NCBI GenBank assembly: GCA_018896025.1
Contig: JAHIND010000005.1
Coordinates: forward strand, 62,001 to 126,000
Direction of reading: 5' to 3'
DNA from: Pseudomonadota bacterium
Lineage (GTDB): Bacteria > Desulfobacterota > Desulfarculia > Desulfarculales > Desulfarculaceae
DNA: 64,000 nucleotides
The notes under the pieces are model-generated. The model was given only the letters and a program-made list of their open reading frames with translations. It did no database searches and was not told where the DNA came from. Shown piece after piece: positions 1 to 8,700 of the stretch. The first letter of the stretch is position 1. Every line of letters begins with the position of its first letter. The translations under genes and the position numbers were made by a program.

Positions 1-1
1 C

Positions 2-79
2 GAGGCCATCGGCCGCCAAATTGCCGCCAACATCGAGCGCCTGCGCCGGGGCGAGCCCCTGCGGTTCAGGGCGAATTAG
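2..79 (+). CDS. C-terminal fragment of an unidentified gene, cut by the window edge
   Basis: An open frame enters from the left edge and stops at TAG 77-79, giving about 25 residues rich in Arg and Ala with the tail motif RRGEPLRFRAN. The 'GEPL' near the end recalls the C-terminus of D-2-hydroxyacid dehydrogenases, but the fragment is too short to be sure. Its stop lies 7 bp before the start of the next gene, so the two may be cotranscribed. Confidence 0.45.
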   Translation, partial: EAIGRQIAANIERLRRGEPLRFRAN

Positions 80-86
80 GATCGCC

Positions 87-1109
87 ATGGCCCGCCGCAT
101 TTGCTTAGCCCTGGTGTGCCTGCTGCTCTTGGCGGCGGGGGCGCGCGCCTGGGCCACCGTGCCCAGCGACCCGCCCCAGGCCGGGCCCTATCTCGCCTCC
201 ATAAGCTACGAGACCTGGAAGGATTCGCGGCGGGCGGGCCGGGAAGTGCCGGTGAAGCTCTACCGGCCCCTGGGAGCGCCCGGCCCCTGGCCGGTGGTGA
301 TCATCTCCCACGGCCTGGGCGACAGCCGTGACGCCCTGGGCTATATCGCCCGCTTCCTGTGCTCCCACGGTTACTACGTGACGGCCATGCAGCACTACGG
401 CAGCGACATGAGCCTGGGCGAGGACACCAACCGGTTGTTCGCCGCCTGGCGGCTGTGGCGGGCGGCGCGGGAGCCGCGCAACTACCTGCTCCGGGCCGGG
501 GACCTGGCCTTTGTGCTGCAACAGCTTTCCCTGCGCAACCACCAGCCCGGCCCCTGGAAAAACAACATCGACTTGAACAACGTAGCGGTGATGGGCCACT
601 CCATGGGCGCGCTCACCGCCCTGCTGGCCGCCGGGCAGTTCTTCACCACCGACGTGGGGCTGCGCAGCCTGCGCGACCCGGTGCCCCGGGCCTTCGTGGT
701 GTTCAGCCCCCCGGTGTCCCAGGACCAGCGCGACTTCTCCCGGGTCTACGGCAGCATCAACCTGCCGGGGCTGCATGTGAGCGGAGGCAAGGACCAGGCC
801 CGCCTGGGAGTGACCCCGGCCGAGGAGCGCCGGGTTCCCTTTGACAACATCGTCAGGGCCGACCAGTATCTGCTTTGGCTGGACCAGGCCGACCACCGCA
901 CCCCCCTGGGCTATCCCCCCGGACCGGACCGCCCCAAGAGCGAAGCCCGCTACCATCAGCTCATCCTCATGGCCTGCCGGGGATTTTTGGACGCCTACCT
1001 TCGGGACGACCCGGCGGACCTGGCCTGGATCAAGGGACCGGCCATGTTCAAGGCGGTCAAGGGTGTGGGGACCTGGGAAATCCGCCAGGGGCGCGGCAGC
1101 ATAAGATAG
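87..1109 (+). CDS. secreted alpha/beta hydrolase (dienelactone hydrolase/PAF-acetylhydrolase-like)
   Basis: 340 residues from the ATG at 87. This start is chosen because it opens directly into a signal peptide (hydrophobic LALVCLLLLAAGARAWA), so the enzyme is probably exported. The hydrolase fold is shown by an oxyanion strand with SHGLGDSRD (about residue 75), the nucleophile elbow GHSMG (about 171) and a late His in DQADHRTP that could complete the triad. The family hydrolyses esters or similar bonds; the substrate cannot be told. The gene ends in a hairpin shared with the converging gene on the other strand. Confidence 0.8.
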   Translation: MARRICLALVCLLLLAAGARAWATVPSDPPQAGPYLASISYETWKDSRRAGREVPVKLYRPLGAPGPWPVVIISHGLGDSRDALGYIARFLCSHGYYVTAMQHYGSDMSLGEDTNRLFAAWRLWRAAREPRNYLLRAGDLAFVLQQLSLRNHQPGPWKNNIDLNNVAVMGHSMGALTALLAAGQFFTTDVGLRSLRDPVPRAFVVFSPPVSQDQRDFSRVYGSINLPGLHVSGGKDQARLGVTPAEERRVPFDNIVRADQYLLWLDQADHRTPLGYPPGPDRPKSEARYHQLILMACRGFLDAYLRDDPADLAWIKGPAMFKAVKGVGTWEIRQGRGSIR

Positions 1110-1136
1110 GGGGCGCGCCCCAAGGCACGCCCCCTA
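1107..1136. terminator. bidirectional hairpin between converging genes
   Basis: A 9-bp perfect stem (TAGGGGGCG with CGCCCCCTA) surrounds a GC-rich loop. It starts at the stop codon of the hydrolase gene and lies about 30 bp from the stop of the converging small membrane protein. A short A/T-rich stretch follows. It could end transcription from both sides. Confidence 0.6.
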
Positions 1137-1169
1137 ATATTTATCGCGGGAGATGAAAAGAGCCGTCGG

Positions 1170-1520
1170 CTACTTGGCTTTCTCTTCCTCGCCGGTCATC
1201 TCGCCCTCGGGCACTTCCACCGCCTTGTCGGACTCTTCCATGGCGGCCAGCTTGGCCTTTAGCTCGGCCACTTCCTTCTTGTAGCGCTCGGCCTCTTCGT
1301 CACCGGCCGGGGCGGGGCTGAAGGGCTCCATGGCCGACTCGCTCTCGGCGCGCTTTTTGTCCTTCATTTCCTCGGCCCCCAGGTAGGTGGCCAGGACGCC
1401 GCCGAGAATCAAAATGGGCGGTATGACGCCCTTGAGCAGCCACAGGAATTCATCCCACCAAGCAAAGATGCCGATGATTCCCAACAAAAGGGCTATCAAT
1501 CCACCCACCAAAGCCACCAT
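1170..1520 (-). CDS. small membrane protein with acidic coiled-coil tail, function unknown
   Basis: 116 residues. Two closely spaced hydrophobic segments (about residues 3-20 and 28-48) are joined by a Trp-rich turn (FAWWDEFLWLL). A charged, Glu/Lys-rich tail follows (about 65-116) whose heptad-like pattern suggests a coiled coil facing the cytoplasm. The ATG at 1520 is preceded by GGAGGATAGAGTC, a good ribosome site. The protein is not recognised with certainty; short two-helix proteins of this layout are often annotated only as hypothetical. It lies about 125 bp downstream of the PH-domain gene on the same strand. Confidence 0.65.
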   Translation of the reverse strand: MVALVGGLIALLLGIIGIFAWWDEFLWLLKGVIPPILILGGVLATYLGAEEMKDKKRAESESAMEPFSPAPAGDEEAERYKKEVAELKAKLAAMEESDKAVEVPEGEMTGEEEKAK

Positions 1521-1644
1521 GACTCTATCCTCCTTAGAGAAAGTTTATTATCGCGGATTAGGCGGGTGGCTAAAAGGTGCCGCCCCGCTCTTTTCTAGGT
1601 AGCACGCGCCCGCCGTGCCTGTCAAACCTTTGCACCTCCGGGGG

Positions 1645-2112
1645 TTAGCTTCGAAAAGCCCCGTAAACCCGTTCGTTGGCCGCTCCCCGGTCCACCAGTA
1701 CTTGCTTGAAGCGCACCGGATTGGGCACTCCGTTCAAGCGGAGTTGCACTTCTCCCTCGGGACCCTTGGCGTACACGTGCACGTGGGCCACCCCCAGCAG
1801 GCGCTGGGTCATGCCCCGGCGCAGGTCCACCAGGTTGATGTCGGCGATCTTCACCTCCTGCTTCGCGTGGGAGGGGAAGGTGCGCTCCACCTCCAGGGTC
1901 TCGGGGGTCACCCGATACATGCGGGTGAAGCGGACGATGATCACGTAGGCGGCGATGATCGAAGCGATGAGCTGGCCCAAGGCGGCCGAGACCCAGGTCT
2001 CCGGGTTTATCTGGGGACCGGCCAGAAAAATGAAGATCCCGAAGTACCACACCCCGAAGGATTGCCAGGAAGGCCGGAACTCCGCGAACTCACCGATGGG
2101 GGCTTGGGCCAC
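1645..2112 (-). CDS. bacterial PH-domain (DUF304-like) membrane protein
   Basis: 155 residues from a GTG at 2112 with an AGGAGG ribosome site five bases upstream. Two N-terminal hydrophobic segments (about 20-35 and 42-60) lead into a beta-rich domain (RMYRVTPETLEVERTF, then VDLRRGMTQRLLGVAHVHVYA). That order matches the membrane-anchored bPH2/DUF304 type, where a basic 'R..R...QRLLGV' stretch is typical. The molecular role is unknown. It lies upstream of the small membrane protein and may be cotranscribed with it. Confidence 0.7.
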   Translation of the reverse strand: MAQAPIGEFAEFRPSWQSFGVWYFGIFIFLAGPQINPETWVSAALGQLIASIIAAYVIIVRFTRMYRVTPETLEVERTFPSHAKQEVKIADINLVDLRRGMTQRLLGVAHVHVYAKGPEGEVQLRLNGVPNPVRFKQVLVDRGAANERVYGAFRS

Positions 2113-2187
2113 GTCAACCTCCTTTGCGCATAACCCAGCCTATAACGCCGCGCCGCCTTTGGCAAGACATACCGTAGGCCTATGACG

Positions 2188-2224
2188 CCGCCCGCCGCTC
2201 CGCGAGAGGCGGGGCGGCGGGCGG
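2188..2224. repeat. GC-rich inverted repeat
   Basis: CCGCCCGCCGC at 2188-2198 pairs perfectly with GCGGCGGGCGG at 2214-2224, with a 15-base loop. It lies just past the stop of the minus-strand flavoprotein gene (2244). No T-run follows it on the minus strand, so it is a possible rather than a proven transcription end. Confidence 0.5.
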
Positions 2225-2243
2225 AGGCGCTAGATTGCAGTAA

Positions 2244-5237
2244 TTACTTTAGGCCGGCGAAGCGCCCCGACCATTGCTGGCGGGCGCTGTTTTGGCGGGC
2301 GCAGTCGGGGCAGATGCACTGCTCCAGGCGCAGGGGCTTGTGGCGCTGGTCCAGACGCCCGGCCACCTGGTGCAGATAAGCCGCCGGGGCGTAGGGCTGA
2401 CCGCAGCGGGAGCACTTGACCAACTCCATCTCCTTGAGCACCGTCCCCGCCAGGGTGGTCTTGCGCTTGCCGTCCTCGTCCACCAGCTTGATGGCCCCGG
2501 AGGGACAGGCGTTGGAGCAGGAGCCGCAGCCGATGCACTTATCCGCAGCGCGCTGGAAATCCAGCACCACCCCCCGGTCGGCCTTGGTGTCGGCCAGAAC
2601 CAGGGCGTTCACCCCCACCTCGGCGCAGGCGGTCTGGCACAGGCCGCAGCCCATGCACAAGTCGCAGCGCAGGCAGCGCTTGGCCTCGTTCAGGCCCATG
2701 GCGTCGGTGAGGCCCAGCTCGGCCTGGTCGAAGGTGGTGGCCCTGGCCGTGGGGTCCAGCTTGGGAATCTCCGGGCGCCCCAGGCGGGTCTTCTCCTCGG
2801 CGCTCATTATGATGGGCTCCACCCGGGCCCGGGGGTGGGGGAAGCTAAGCGCCAGCTCCACCGTCTTGCCGTTCAGATAGGCGTCCATGGCCAGGGCGGA
2901 GCGCTTGCCCGCGGCCACCGCCTCCACCACCGTGGCCGGTCCGGTCACCGCGTCGCCTCCGGCGAAGAGCCAGCCCAGGGAGGTCTGGCCGGTGGCCGGG
3001 TCGGCGTACACCGTCTTGGCGCAGAGGCTGGCGTCCTGGGCCCAAGGGCCCAGGCAGGCCAGGTCGGGCCGCTGGCTGATGGCCGCGATCACCGCCCCGG
3101 CGGGCATGACGAACTCGCTGCCCTCCACCGGCTGGGGGCGGCGGCGGCCCGAGGCATCGGGAGGGCCCAACTCGGCGCGCAAGCACTTGAGCCCGGTCAC
3201 CTTGCCGTTTTCGCCAACTACCGCCATGGGGACGGTGAGGAAGGCGATGTCGATGCCCTCGGCCAGGGCGTCGTCGATCTCCTCGTCGTGGGCGGGCATC
3301 TCGCCCCTGGTGCGGCGGTAGCTGATGGTCACCTCGCAGCCCAGGCGGCGGCAGGTGCGCGCCGCGTCCATGGCCGCGTTGCCGCCGCCAACCACCACCA
3401 CCTTGTCGGCGGGCGCGCCCTGGGTGCCCAGGGAGACCCCGCGCAGGAAGGTGATGGCGTCGTGCACCTGGGGGAAGTCCTGCTCCCCCTCGATGCCCAG
3501 GTTGTAGCCCTCGTGGGCCCCGATGCCCAGGAACACCGCGTCGTAGCCCTGGGCCTTCAGCTCGTCCAGGGTGAAGTCGCGCCCCAGGGCCTTGCCGGTC
3601 TGGATGTCCACCCCCGCCTCGGCGATGGCGTTCACTTCGGCCTGGATCACCTCACGGGGCAGGCGGTAGGCCGGGATGCCCATATAGGTGGTGCCGCCCA
3701 TGACCTCCTGGGCCTCGAACAGGGTGGCCTCGTGGCCGTAGATGGCCAGGAAGTAGGCTGCGGTGAGCCCGGCGGGCCCGCCGCCGATCACCGCCACCCG
3801 CTTGCCGCTGGGCAGCGAAACCTGGGGCTTGGGATAGCCGCCCTCTTCCAAAGCGTGGCGCGCGGCCACCGCCTTCATGGCCCGGATGGAGATGGGCTGG
3901 TCCATCTCGGCTCTGAGGCAGGAGCGCTCGCAGGGGGCCGGGCACACCAGGCCGCAGATGTAGGGCAGGGGGTTGTCCCGGCGGATCACCTCCACCGCCT
4001 CGCGGTATTTGCCCTGGCCCACCAGGGCCATGAAGGAGGGGATGTCTATCCCCGCCGGGCAGCCGGAGTGGCAGGGGGCCACCAGGGGCCGCAGACAGTC
4101 GAAGGCCACGCAGGAGTGACCGGCGGCGTGCTCGGCCCACTCGTCGTGGAAATAGCGCAGGGAGGAGACCAGGGGCCAGGCCGCCGGGGAGCCCATGCGC
4201 TCCAGTTGCCCGGCGATGGCCTCCAGCTGCTCCACCACCTCGGGTCCGCCCCGGCGCAGAGAAAGCTGGATGGTCAGGCGCACCGCGTGCCAGGTGAGGC
4301 TGCGCGAGGAATCGGAGGGGTGATCGCCCAGCTGGGCCAGGCGGATCAGGGCCCGGCGGGTGAGGTCCACGATACAGCTCTCCGGCCCCACCGCGAACAG
4401 GGTGCCGAAACCGGGGCGCACCCCGGCGGTCATCATCTCCTCCGGCGCCAGGGGCAAGGAGCCGCTGGCCACCGGCAAAAAGCCGCCCACCCCCGAATCC
4501 AGGGCCAGGGCCTTGGGCGGCACCTTATCGTCCAGGCCGCCGGCCCGATCCAAGATCTGGCCCAGGGGGCGGCTCATGAGCACCTCCACCAGGCCCTTGC
4601 GTTTCACCTTGCCCCCCACGGTGATGAGCCGAGTGGCCGCCTGGCCGTTGTACTGCGAACCCAGGCCCGGATGCTCCAGGATGCGCCGGATCTGGTACCA
4701 GGTCTCCAGGCAGTGGCTCAGACGGGCCTGCCCCTCGGCGAGCGGCATGGGCGGCGTTGGGCCCAGCAAGACCTCCAGATCCAGATCGACCCCTGCGGGG
4801 ATGCCCCGGCGGGCCAACTCCTCCATGGCGTCGAGCATAACCGGGCGCATGGAGGCCAGGGTGGGGTCCAGCAACAACCGGGCCTTGCGGACCCCGCTGA
4901 TCAAGTAGGCCAGGTGCAGGGCCTCGATTAGGCCAAATGGGTCGCGGCTAAGGAGCTTGGACTCCACCAAGCTCTCGGGATCGCGCAAACGGGCATCCGC
5001 CACCAGCTCGCCCTTTTGGGGGAAGCGGGCGAACTCCCACCACTCCAAGAACACCGGCTGCCCCAATCCATTGCGGCGGCGCAGGCCGGACTCGCGCAGG
5101 CGCACCACCGCCTCCAGCAGGGTCAGGCTCTCGCGGGCAAAGCCGCCGACGGCCAAGTAATGGTCTAGGTTGGACAACTCGTCGTCCGTCAGACGTTGTA
5201 AAAGGGGGTAAGGCAATTCAGGGGAAGGAACGCTCAT
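2244..5237 (-). CDS. NuoF-like/GltD-like fusion flavoprotein with ferredoxin clusters (paralogue 2)
   Basis: 997 residues from the ATG at 5237, preceded by AGAGG. Residues 1 to ~395 follow the NuoF (complex I 51-kDa) pattern (GLRRRN, LETWYQIRRIL, RLITVGGKVKRKGLVEV, SSLRYFHDEWAEH). The FMN/NADH Gly-rich loop, the ICGEETAL stretch and the CxxCxxC of cluster N3 are missing. Next come the GltD-type N-terminal Cys cluster (APCHSGCPAG, CPAPCERSC), an FAD site (VIGGGPAGLTAAY), a second Rossmann site (VVVGGGNAAMDAA) and two ferredoxin motifs (CDLCMGCGLC; CIGCGSCSNACP). A C-terminal CSRC/CPDC pair looks like a zinc ribbon. It probably moves electrons between a pyridine nucleotide and Fe-S carriers. 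A terminator and a repeat separate it from its paralogue upstream, so it probably has its own promoter. Confidence 0.88.
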   Translation of the reverse strand: MSVPSPELPYPLLQRLTDDELSNLDHYLAVGGFARESLTLLEAVVRLRESGLRRRNGLGQPVFLEWWEFARFPQKGELVADARLRDPESLVESKLLSRDPFGLIEALHLAYLISGVRKARLLLDPTLASMRPVMLDAMEELARRGIPAGVDLDLEVLLGPTPPMPLAEGQARLSHCLETWYQIRRILEHPGLGSQYNGQAATRLITVGGKVKRKGLVEVLMSRPLGQILDRAGGLDDKVPPKALALDSGVGGFLPVASGSLPLAPEEMMTAGVRPGFGTLFAVGPESCIVDLTRRALIRLAQLGDHPSDSSRSLTWHAVRLTIQLSLRRGGPEVVEQLEAIAGQLERMGSPAAWPLVSSLRYFHDEWAEHAAGHSCVAFDCLRPLVAPCHSGCPAGIDIPSFMALVGQGKYREAVEVIRRDNPLPYICGLVCPAPCERSCLRAEMDQPISIRAMKAVAARHALEEGGYPKPQVSLPSGKRVAVIGGGPAGLTAAYFLAIYGHEATLFEAQEVMGGTTYMGIPAYRLPREVIQAEVNAIAEAGVDIQTGKALGRDFTLDELKAQGYDAVFLGIGAHEGYNLGIEGEQDFPQVHDAITFLRGVSLGTQGAPADKVVVVGGGNAAMDAARTCRRLGCEVTISYRRTRGEMPAHDEEIDDALAEGIDIAFLTVPMAVVGENGKVTGLKCLRAELGPPDASGRRRPQPVEGSEFVMPAGAVIAAISQRPDLACLGPWAQDASLCAKTVYADPATGQTSLGWLFAGGDAVTGPATVVEAVAAGKRSALAMDAYLNGKTVELALSFPHPRARVEPIIMSAEEKTRLGRPEIPKLDPTARATTFDQAELGLTDAMGLNEAKRCLRCDLCMGCGLCQTACAEVGVNALVLADTKADRGVVLDFQRAADKCIGCGSCSNACPSGAIKLVDEDGKRKTTLAGTVLKEMELVKCSRCGQPYAPAAYLHQVAGRLDQRHKPLRLEQCICPDCARQNSARQQWSGRFAGLK

Positions 5238-5387
5238 GTCAGTTTGCCTCTCGGCTGGTATTGGACATAGCAGGCGAATGAATGGCCGCCGGGCTGGGGG
5301 GATTATATACCCCTCGCCTCCTTGGGCCAAGCCAAGCCAAGCCTACCACCACACCCGCGAATCCGGCAACCGTCTGGTCCGAGGCGT

Positions 5388-5417
5388 AAAAAAGCCCCCG
5401 GCCAAAGGCCGGGGGCC
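5388..5417 (-). terminator. Rho-independent terminator of the molybdoenzyme operon
   Basis: Read on the minus strand, a 10-bp GC stem (CCCCCGGCC with GGCCGGGGG, loop TTT) is followed directly by a run of six T. It lies downstream of the flavoprotein gene that ends at 5743 and upstream of the start at 5237, so it should separate the two transcription units. Confidence 0.85.
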
Positions 5418-5435
5418 AGATTGTGCGGAAACACC

Positions 5436-5742
5436 AGCCCGCGCATTTATTTAAAGCAGGACGACGTCTTGATCGCCGAGAGGAGATGCCACACCCCCGG
5501 CACAGCCGGACGCCGCAGGGCAAGGCGGCAGGCGAACGAGGGGCAGGCGTAGTAGACCTACCCCGAGGACCGAGTGACGCCGACAACGCCGCCATGCGGG
5601 GTCTGGCGAAGCCGGACCCGGCACAGCCAGATGGTGCTAGGCAAGGCGTCGGGCAAGCGAGACCCGCAGGCGTATATGCCAATACGCCGAGGAGGCGAGC
5701 GACGCCCGCAACGCAGCATAGCGCCGCCTGGCGAAGCCGGGC
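5436..5742 (+). repeat. dispersed structured repeat, copy A (tandem double core)
   Basis: Two adjacent cores (5497-5617 and 5618-5742) each run from GGCACAGCC to GCGAAGCCGG. A degenerate terminal-repeat leader starts at 5436 (AGCCCGCGCATTTATTTAAA). The first core has GTAG/CTAC at the hairpin tip. The second has GGCGTAT/ATACGCC, so both sides of the stem changed together. The right end, GCCGGGCTTA, overlaps the TAA stop of the flavoprotein gene at 5743. Confidence 0.8.
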
Positions 5743-8700
5743 TTAGGCGGCGCTGTAGAACGGCTGCCCCGCCAACTCCTCTGCCCGGCGCCGGCGGGCG
5801 CAGGCCGGACAGATGCCCCGCTCCACGTGGGGCACCGCCGCCGGTCCCACCCGCTTCTTCAGGTGCTCCAGATAGGCGGGCGGGGCGTAGGCCTCCCCGC
5901 AGGAGCCGCAGCTCATCAGCTGGTGCTCCTTGACCACCGTGCCGGTGAAGATGGTCTGGCGGCGTCCCTCGGGGGTGTCCACCACCTTGATGGCCCCGGT
6001 GGGGCACACGCAGCCACAGGCCCCGCAACCCACGCAGCGGGTGCTGGGCCGGGTGAACTGGTGGAAGGCCAGGCGGTCGGCCCCGGTCTGCTCCAGGCGC
6101 AGGGCCTCGGCCCCGATCTCCGAGCACACCAGCTGGCACAGGCCGCAGCCGATGCAAAGGTCGCAGCGCAGGCAGCGGCTGGCCGAGGTGTGGGCCATCT
6201 CGTCGGTGAGGCCCAGCTCGATCTGGTGGTAGTTGCCCTGGCGGTCGGCCACCTCGCGCATGGGCATCTCGGGCCGCCTGAGGTTGGTGCGGTCCATGGC
6301 GCTCACCTTGATGGGCTCCACCTCGGCCCGGCGGGTGGGGGCCACCACGGCGGGGTCGAAGGGCTTGCCCTTCAGGTAGGCATCGATGCTGGCCGCGGCC
6401 CGCTTGCCCGCGCCCACCGCTTCCACCACGGTGCGCGGCCCGCTGACCACGTCGCCGCCGGCGAAGACGCCCTCCTCCCTGGTGGCCAGGGTGTCGGGGT
6501 CGCTGCAGATGAGCCCGCGTTGCACCTCCACCGCCGATCCCGCCTCCACGCAGGCCAGGTCGGTGGCCTGGCCGATGGCCAGGATCACCTGGTCGGCCTC
6601 GATGGTGAGGGTGCGCTCGGCGTCAAACTCCGGGCTGAAGCGGCCCCGCTCGTCGAACACCCTGGTGCAGCGCTGGAAGGTGATAGAGCCCTCGGGGTTG
6701 ATGCGCATGGGGCCCCAGGAGTTGTGGACCGCCACGCCCTCCTCCAGGGCCTGGTTTATCTCGTCCGGATGGGCGGGCATCTCGCGGCGCTTTTCCAGGC
6801 AGACCATGTCCACCCGCTTGCCGCCCTGGCGTATGGCGGTGAGCGCCACGTCGATGGACACGTTGCCGCCGCCCACCACCACCACCCGGGGGCCCACCTG
6901 GATGTCCTCGCCGCCGCGCACGTCTTTGAGGAAGTCCAGGCCGCCCAGCACGAAGGGCTGGTCCACCCCCTCGATGGGGATGAGGCGGCTGACCTGGGTG
7001 CCCACGGCCAGAAAGATGGCGTCATAGCCCTGGGCCCGGAGTTGGGCGATGCTGTCGATGCTCTGGCCGGTCTTGATCTTCACCCCCAGGTCGGTGATGC
7101 GCTTGACCTCCGCCTCCAAGGCCTCGTGGGGCAGGCGGTAGGCGGGGATGCCGTAGCGCAGCATGCCTCCGGCCTCCTCCTGGGCCTCCAGGATGGTCAC
7201 CTCGTGACCGGCCTTGGCCAGGAAAAAGGCGGCCGTGAGCCCGCCGGGACCGGCGCCCACGATGGCCACCCGCTTGCCGGTGGGCGGGGCCACCTCGGGC
7301 GCGGGATAGCCGCCCGCGGCCAGGGCGTGGCGCGCGGAAACCGCCTTCATGGCCCGGATGGAGATGGGCTGGTCCACCCCGCCGCGCAGGCAGGCCCCCT
7401 CGCAGGGGCCGGGGCAAACCAGGCCGCAGACAAAGGGCAGGGGGTTGTCCTGGCTGATGCTGGCCACCGCGTCCAAGTAGCGGCCGTGGCCGTCCATGGC
7501 CAAAAAGCTGGGGATGTCGATGCCCGCCGGGCAGGTGCGGTGGCAGGGGGCCAGGGGCCGCTCCAGGCAAACCTGCTTGGGGCAGGCCTTCTGGGCCACG
7601 TGCTCGCTCCACTGCTCGCGGAAGTAGGTTATGGAACTGAGCAGGGGCCAGGCGGCGTTGACGCCCTTGACCGTCATCTCCCGGCCGACCTTGGCCAGCT
7701 CGTCCAGATGGTGGGGAAGGCCCTTGCCCCTGGTTATCTCGGTGACCATGCGCAGGGCCCTGGTCACCAAGTTGCGCTCCACGCTGGGCTCCTGCCCGGC
7801 CAAGACCCAATAGCGGTAGAGCACCCGGCGGGTCAGGTCCACCAGGCACTCCCCGGCGGACAGCAGCTCCAGGGTGCCCAGGCCGGGGTCCACGCCCGCG
7901 GCGGTGAGCTCCTCGGTGGCCAGGGGAATCTGGGCCGCCGAGGGAGGCAGATAGCCGCCCATGCCGCCGTCGATGGCCAGGGCCAGGGGCTTGGCGCCCT
8001 TGACTCCCTCGCCCAGGGCGGTGACCACCTGCCACAGGTCGCTGCCCATGGGGGTTTCCACCAGGCCCGGCTGATTCACCGCGCCCAGGAGGGTCACCAG
8101 GCGGGTGCCGGTGTGGCCGCCCACCCCCAGGGCCTCGTGCCAGTCGGCCCCCAGGGACATGACCAGCGAGACGTGGTACCAGGTCTCCAGGTCGTGCATC
8201 AGCACCGGGACCTCGGTCTCCGGCGGGGTGGGGTGGGCCATGATGGAGGGCTGGCGGTCGCTGGTCAGCTCCAGCTCCAGGGAGCCCTTGCCGGTCAGGT
8301 TGCTGGCCGCCACCTGCTCGGCGGCGTTCAGAAGCCCGGCGGCGTGCCCGGCCAACTGGGGCGGCAAAAGCACCCGGCAGCGGGAGGCCCCGGTGGCCTT
8401 GGAGGCCACGTAGAGCGCCTCCAGCAGGCCGTAGGGATTTTTGCCCAAGAGCTCGGCCCCGGCCAGGTGGCGGGGGTCCAGCTCGCTGGCGTCCACCACC
8501 AGCAGGCCCTTGTCCGCCCGCCTAAGGAACCGCTGCCAGCTCAGGTACACCGGCTCGGCGTCGCCGGAGCGGTCGCGCAGGCCGGAGGTCCTCAGCTCGG
8601 CGATGACCTCCACCGGGGTCATGGCCTCGGCCCGTTCCAGTCCCTGGAAGCCTCCTAGGGACACGTAGCGTTCCAGGCCCCCGGCCCCCACCTGATCGCA

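Larger units (their letters stand above)
5238..5742. other. intergenic region between the two flavoprotein paralogues
   Basis: 505 bp without a gene. From right to left (the direction of transcription) it holds a tandem pair of the dispersed structured repeat (5436-5742), a minus-strand terminator (5388-5417), and about 150 bp (5238-5387) that must contain the promoter of the downstream flavoprotein gene if that gene is transcribed separately. I could not pick a convincing promoter there. Confidence 0.6.

Noticed and set aside
1170-1520. Resemblance of the small two-helix protein to magnetosome MamI-like proteins
   Set aside because: Only the general topology fits, and no other magnetosome gene is in the window.
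2274-4931. Long antisense open frame (885 residues) over the flavoprotein gene
   Set aside because: Its composition (Gly/Ala/His/Gln-rich, no motifs) is the usual shadow of a GC-rich gene; the opposite strand has a complete, recognisable protein.
5436-5742. Possible CRISPR array because of repeated units
   Set aside because: Only two units of ~120 bp, no regular short spacers and no cas genes; the same unit is dispersed elsewhere.
5827-8658. Long antisense open frame (943 residues) over the second flavoprotein
   Set aside because: Same reason: low-complexity composition opposite a well-supported gene.
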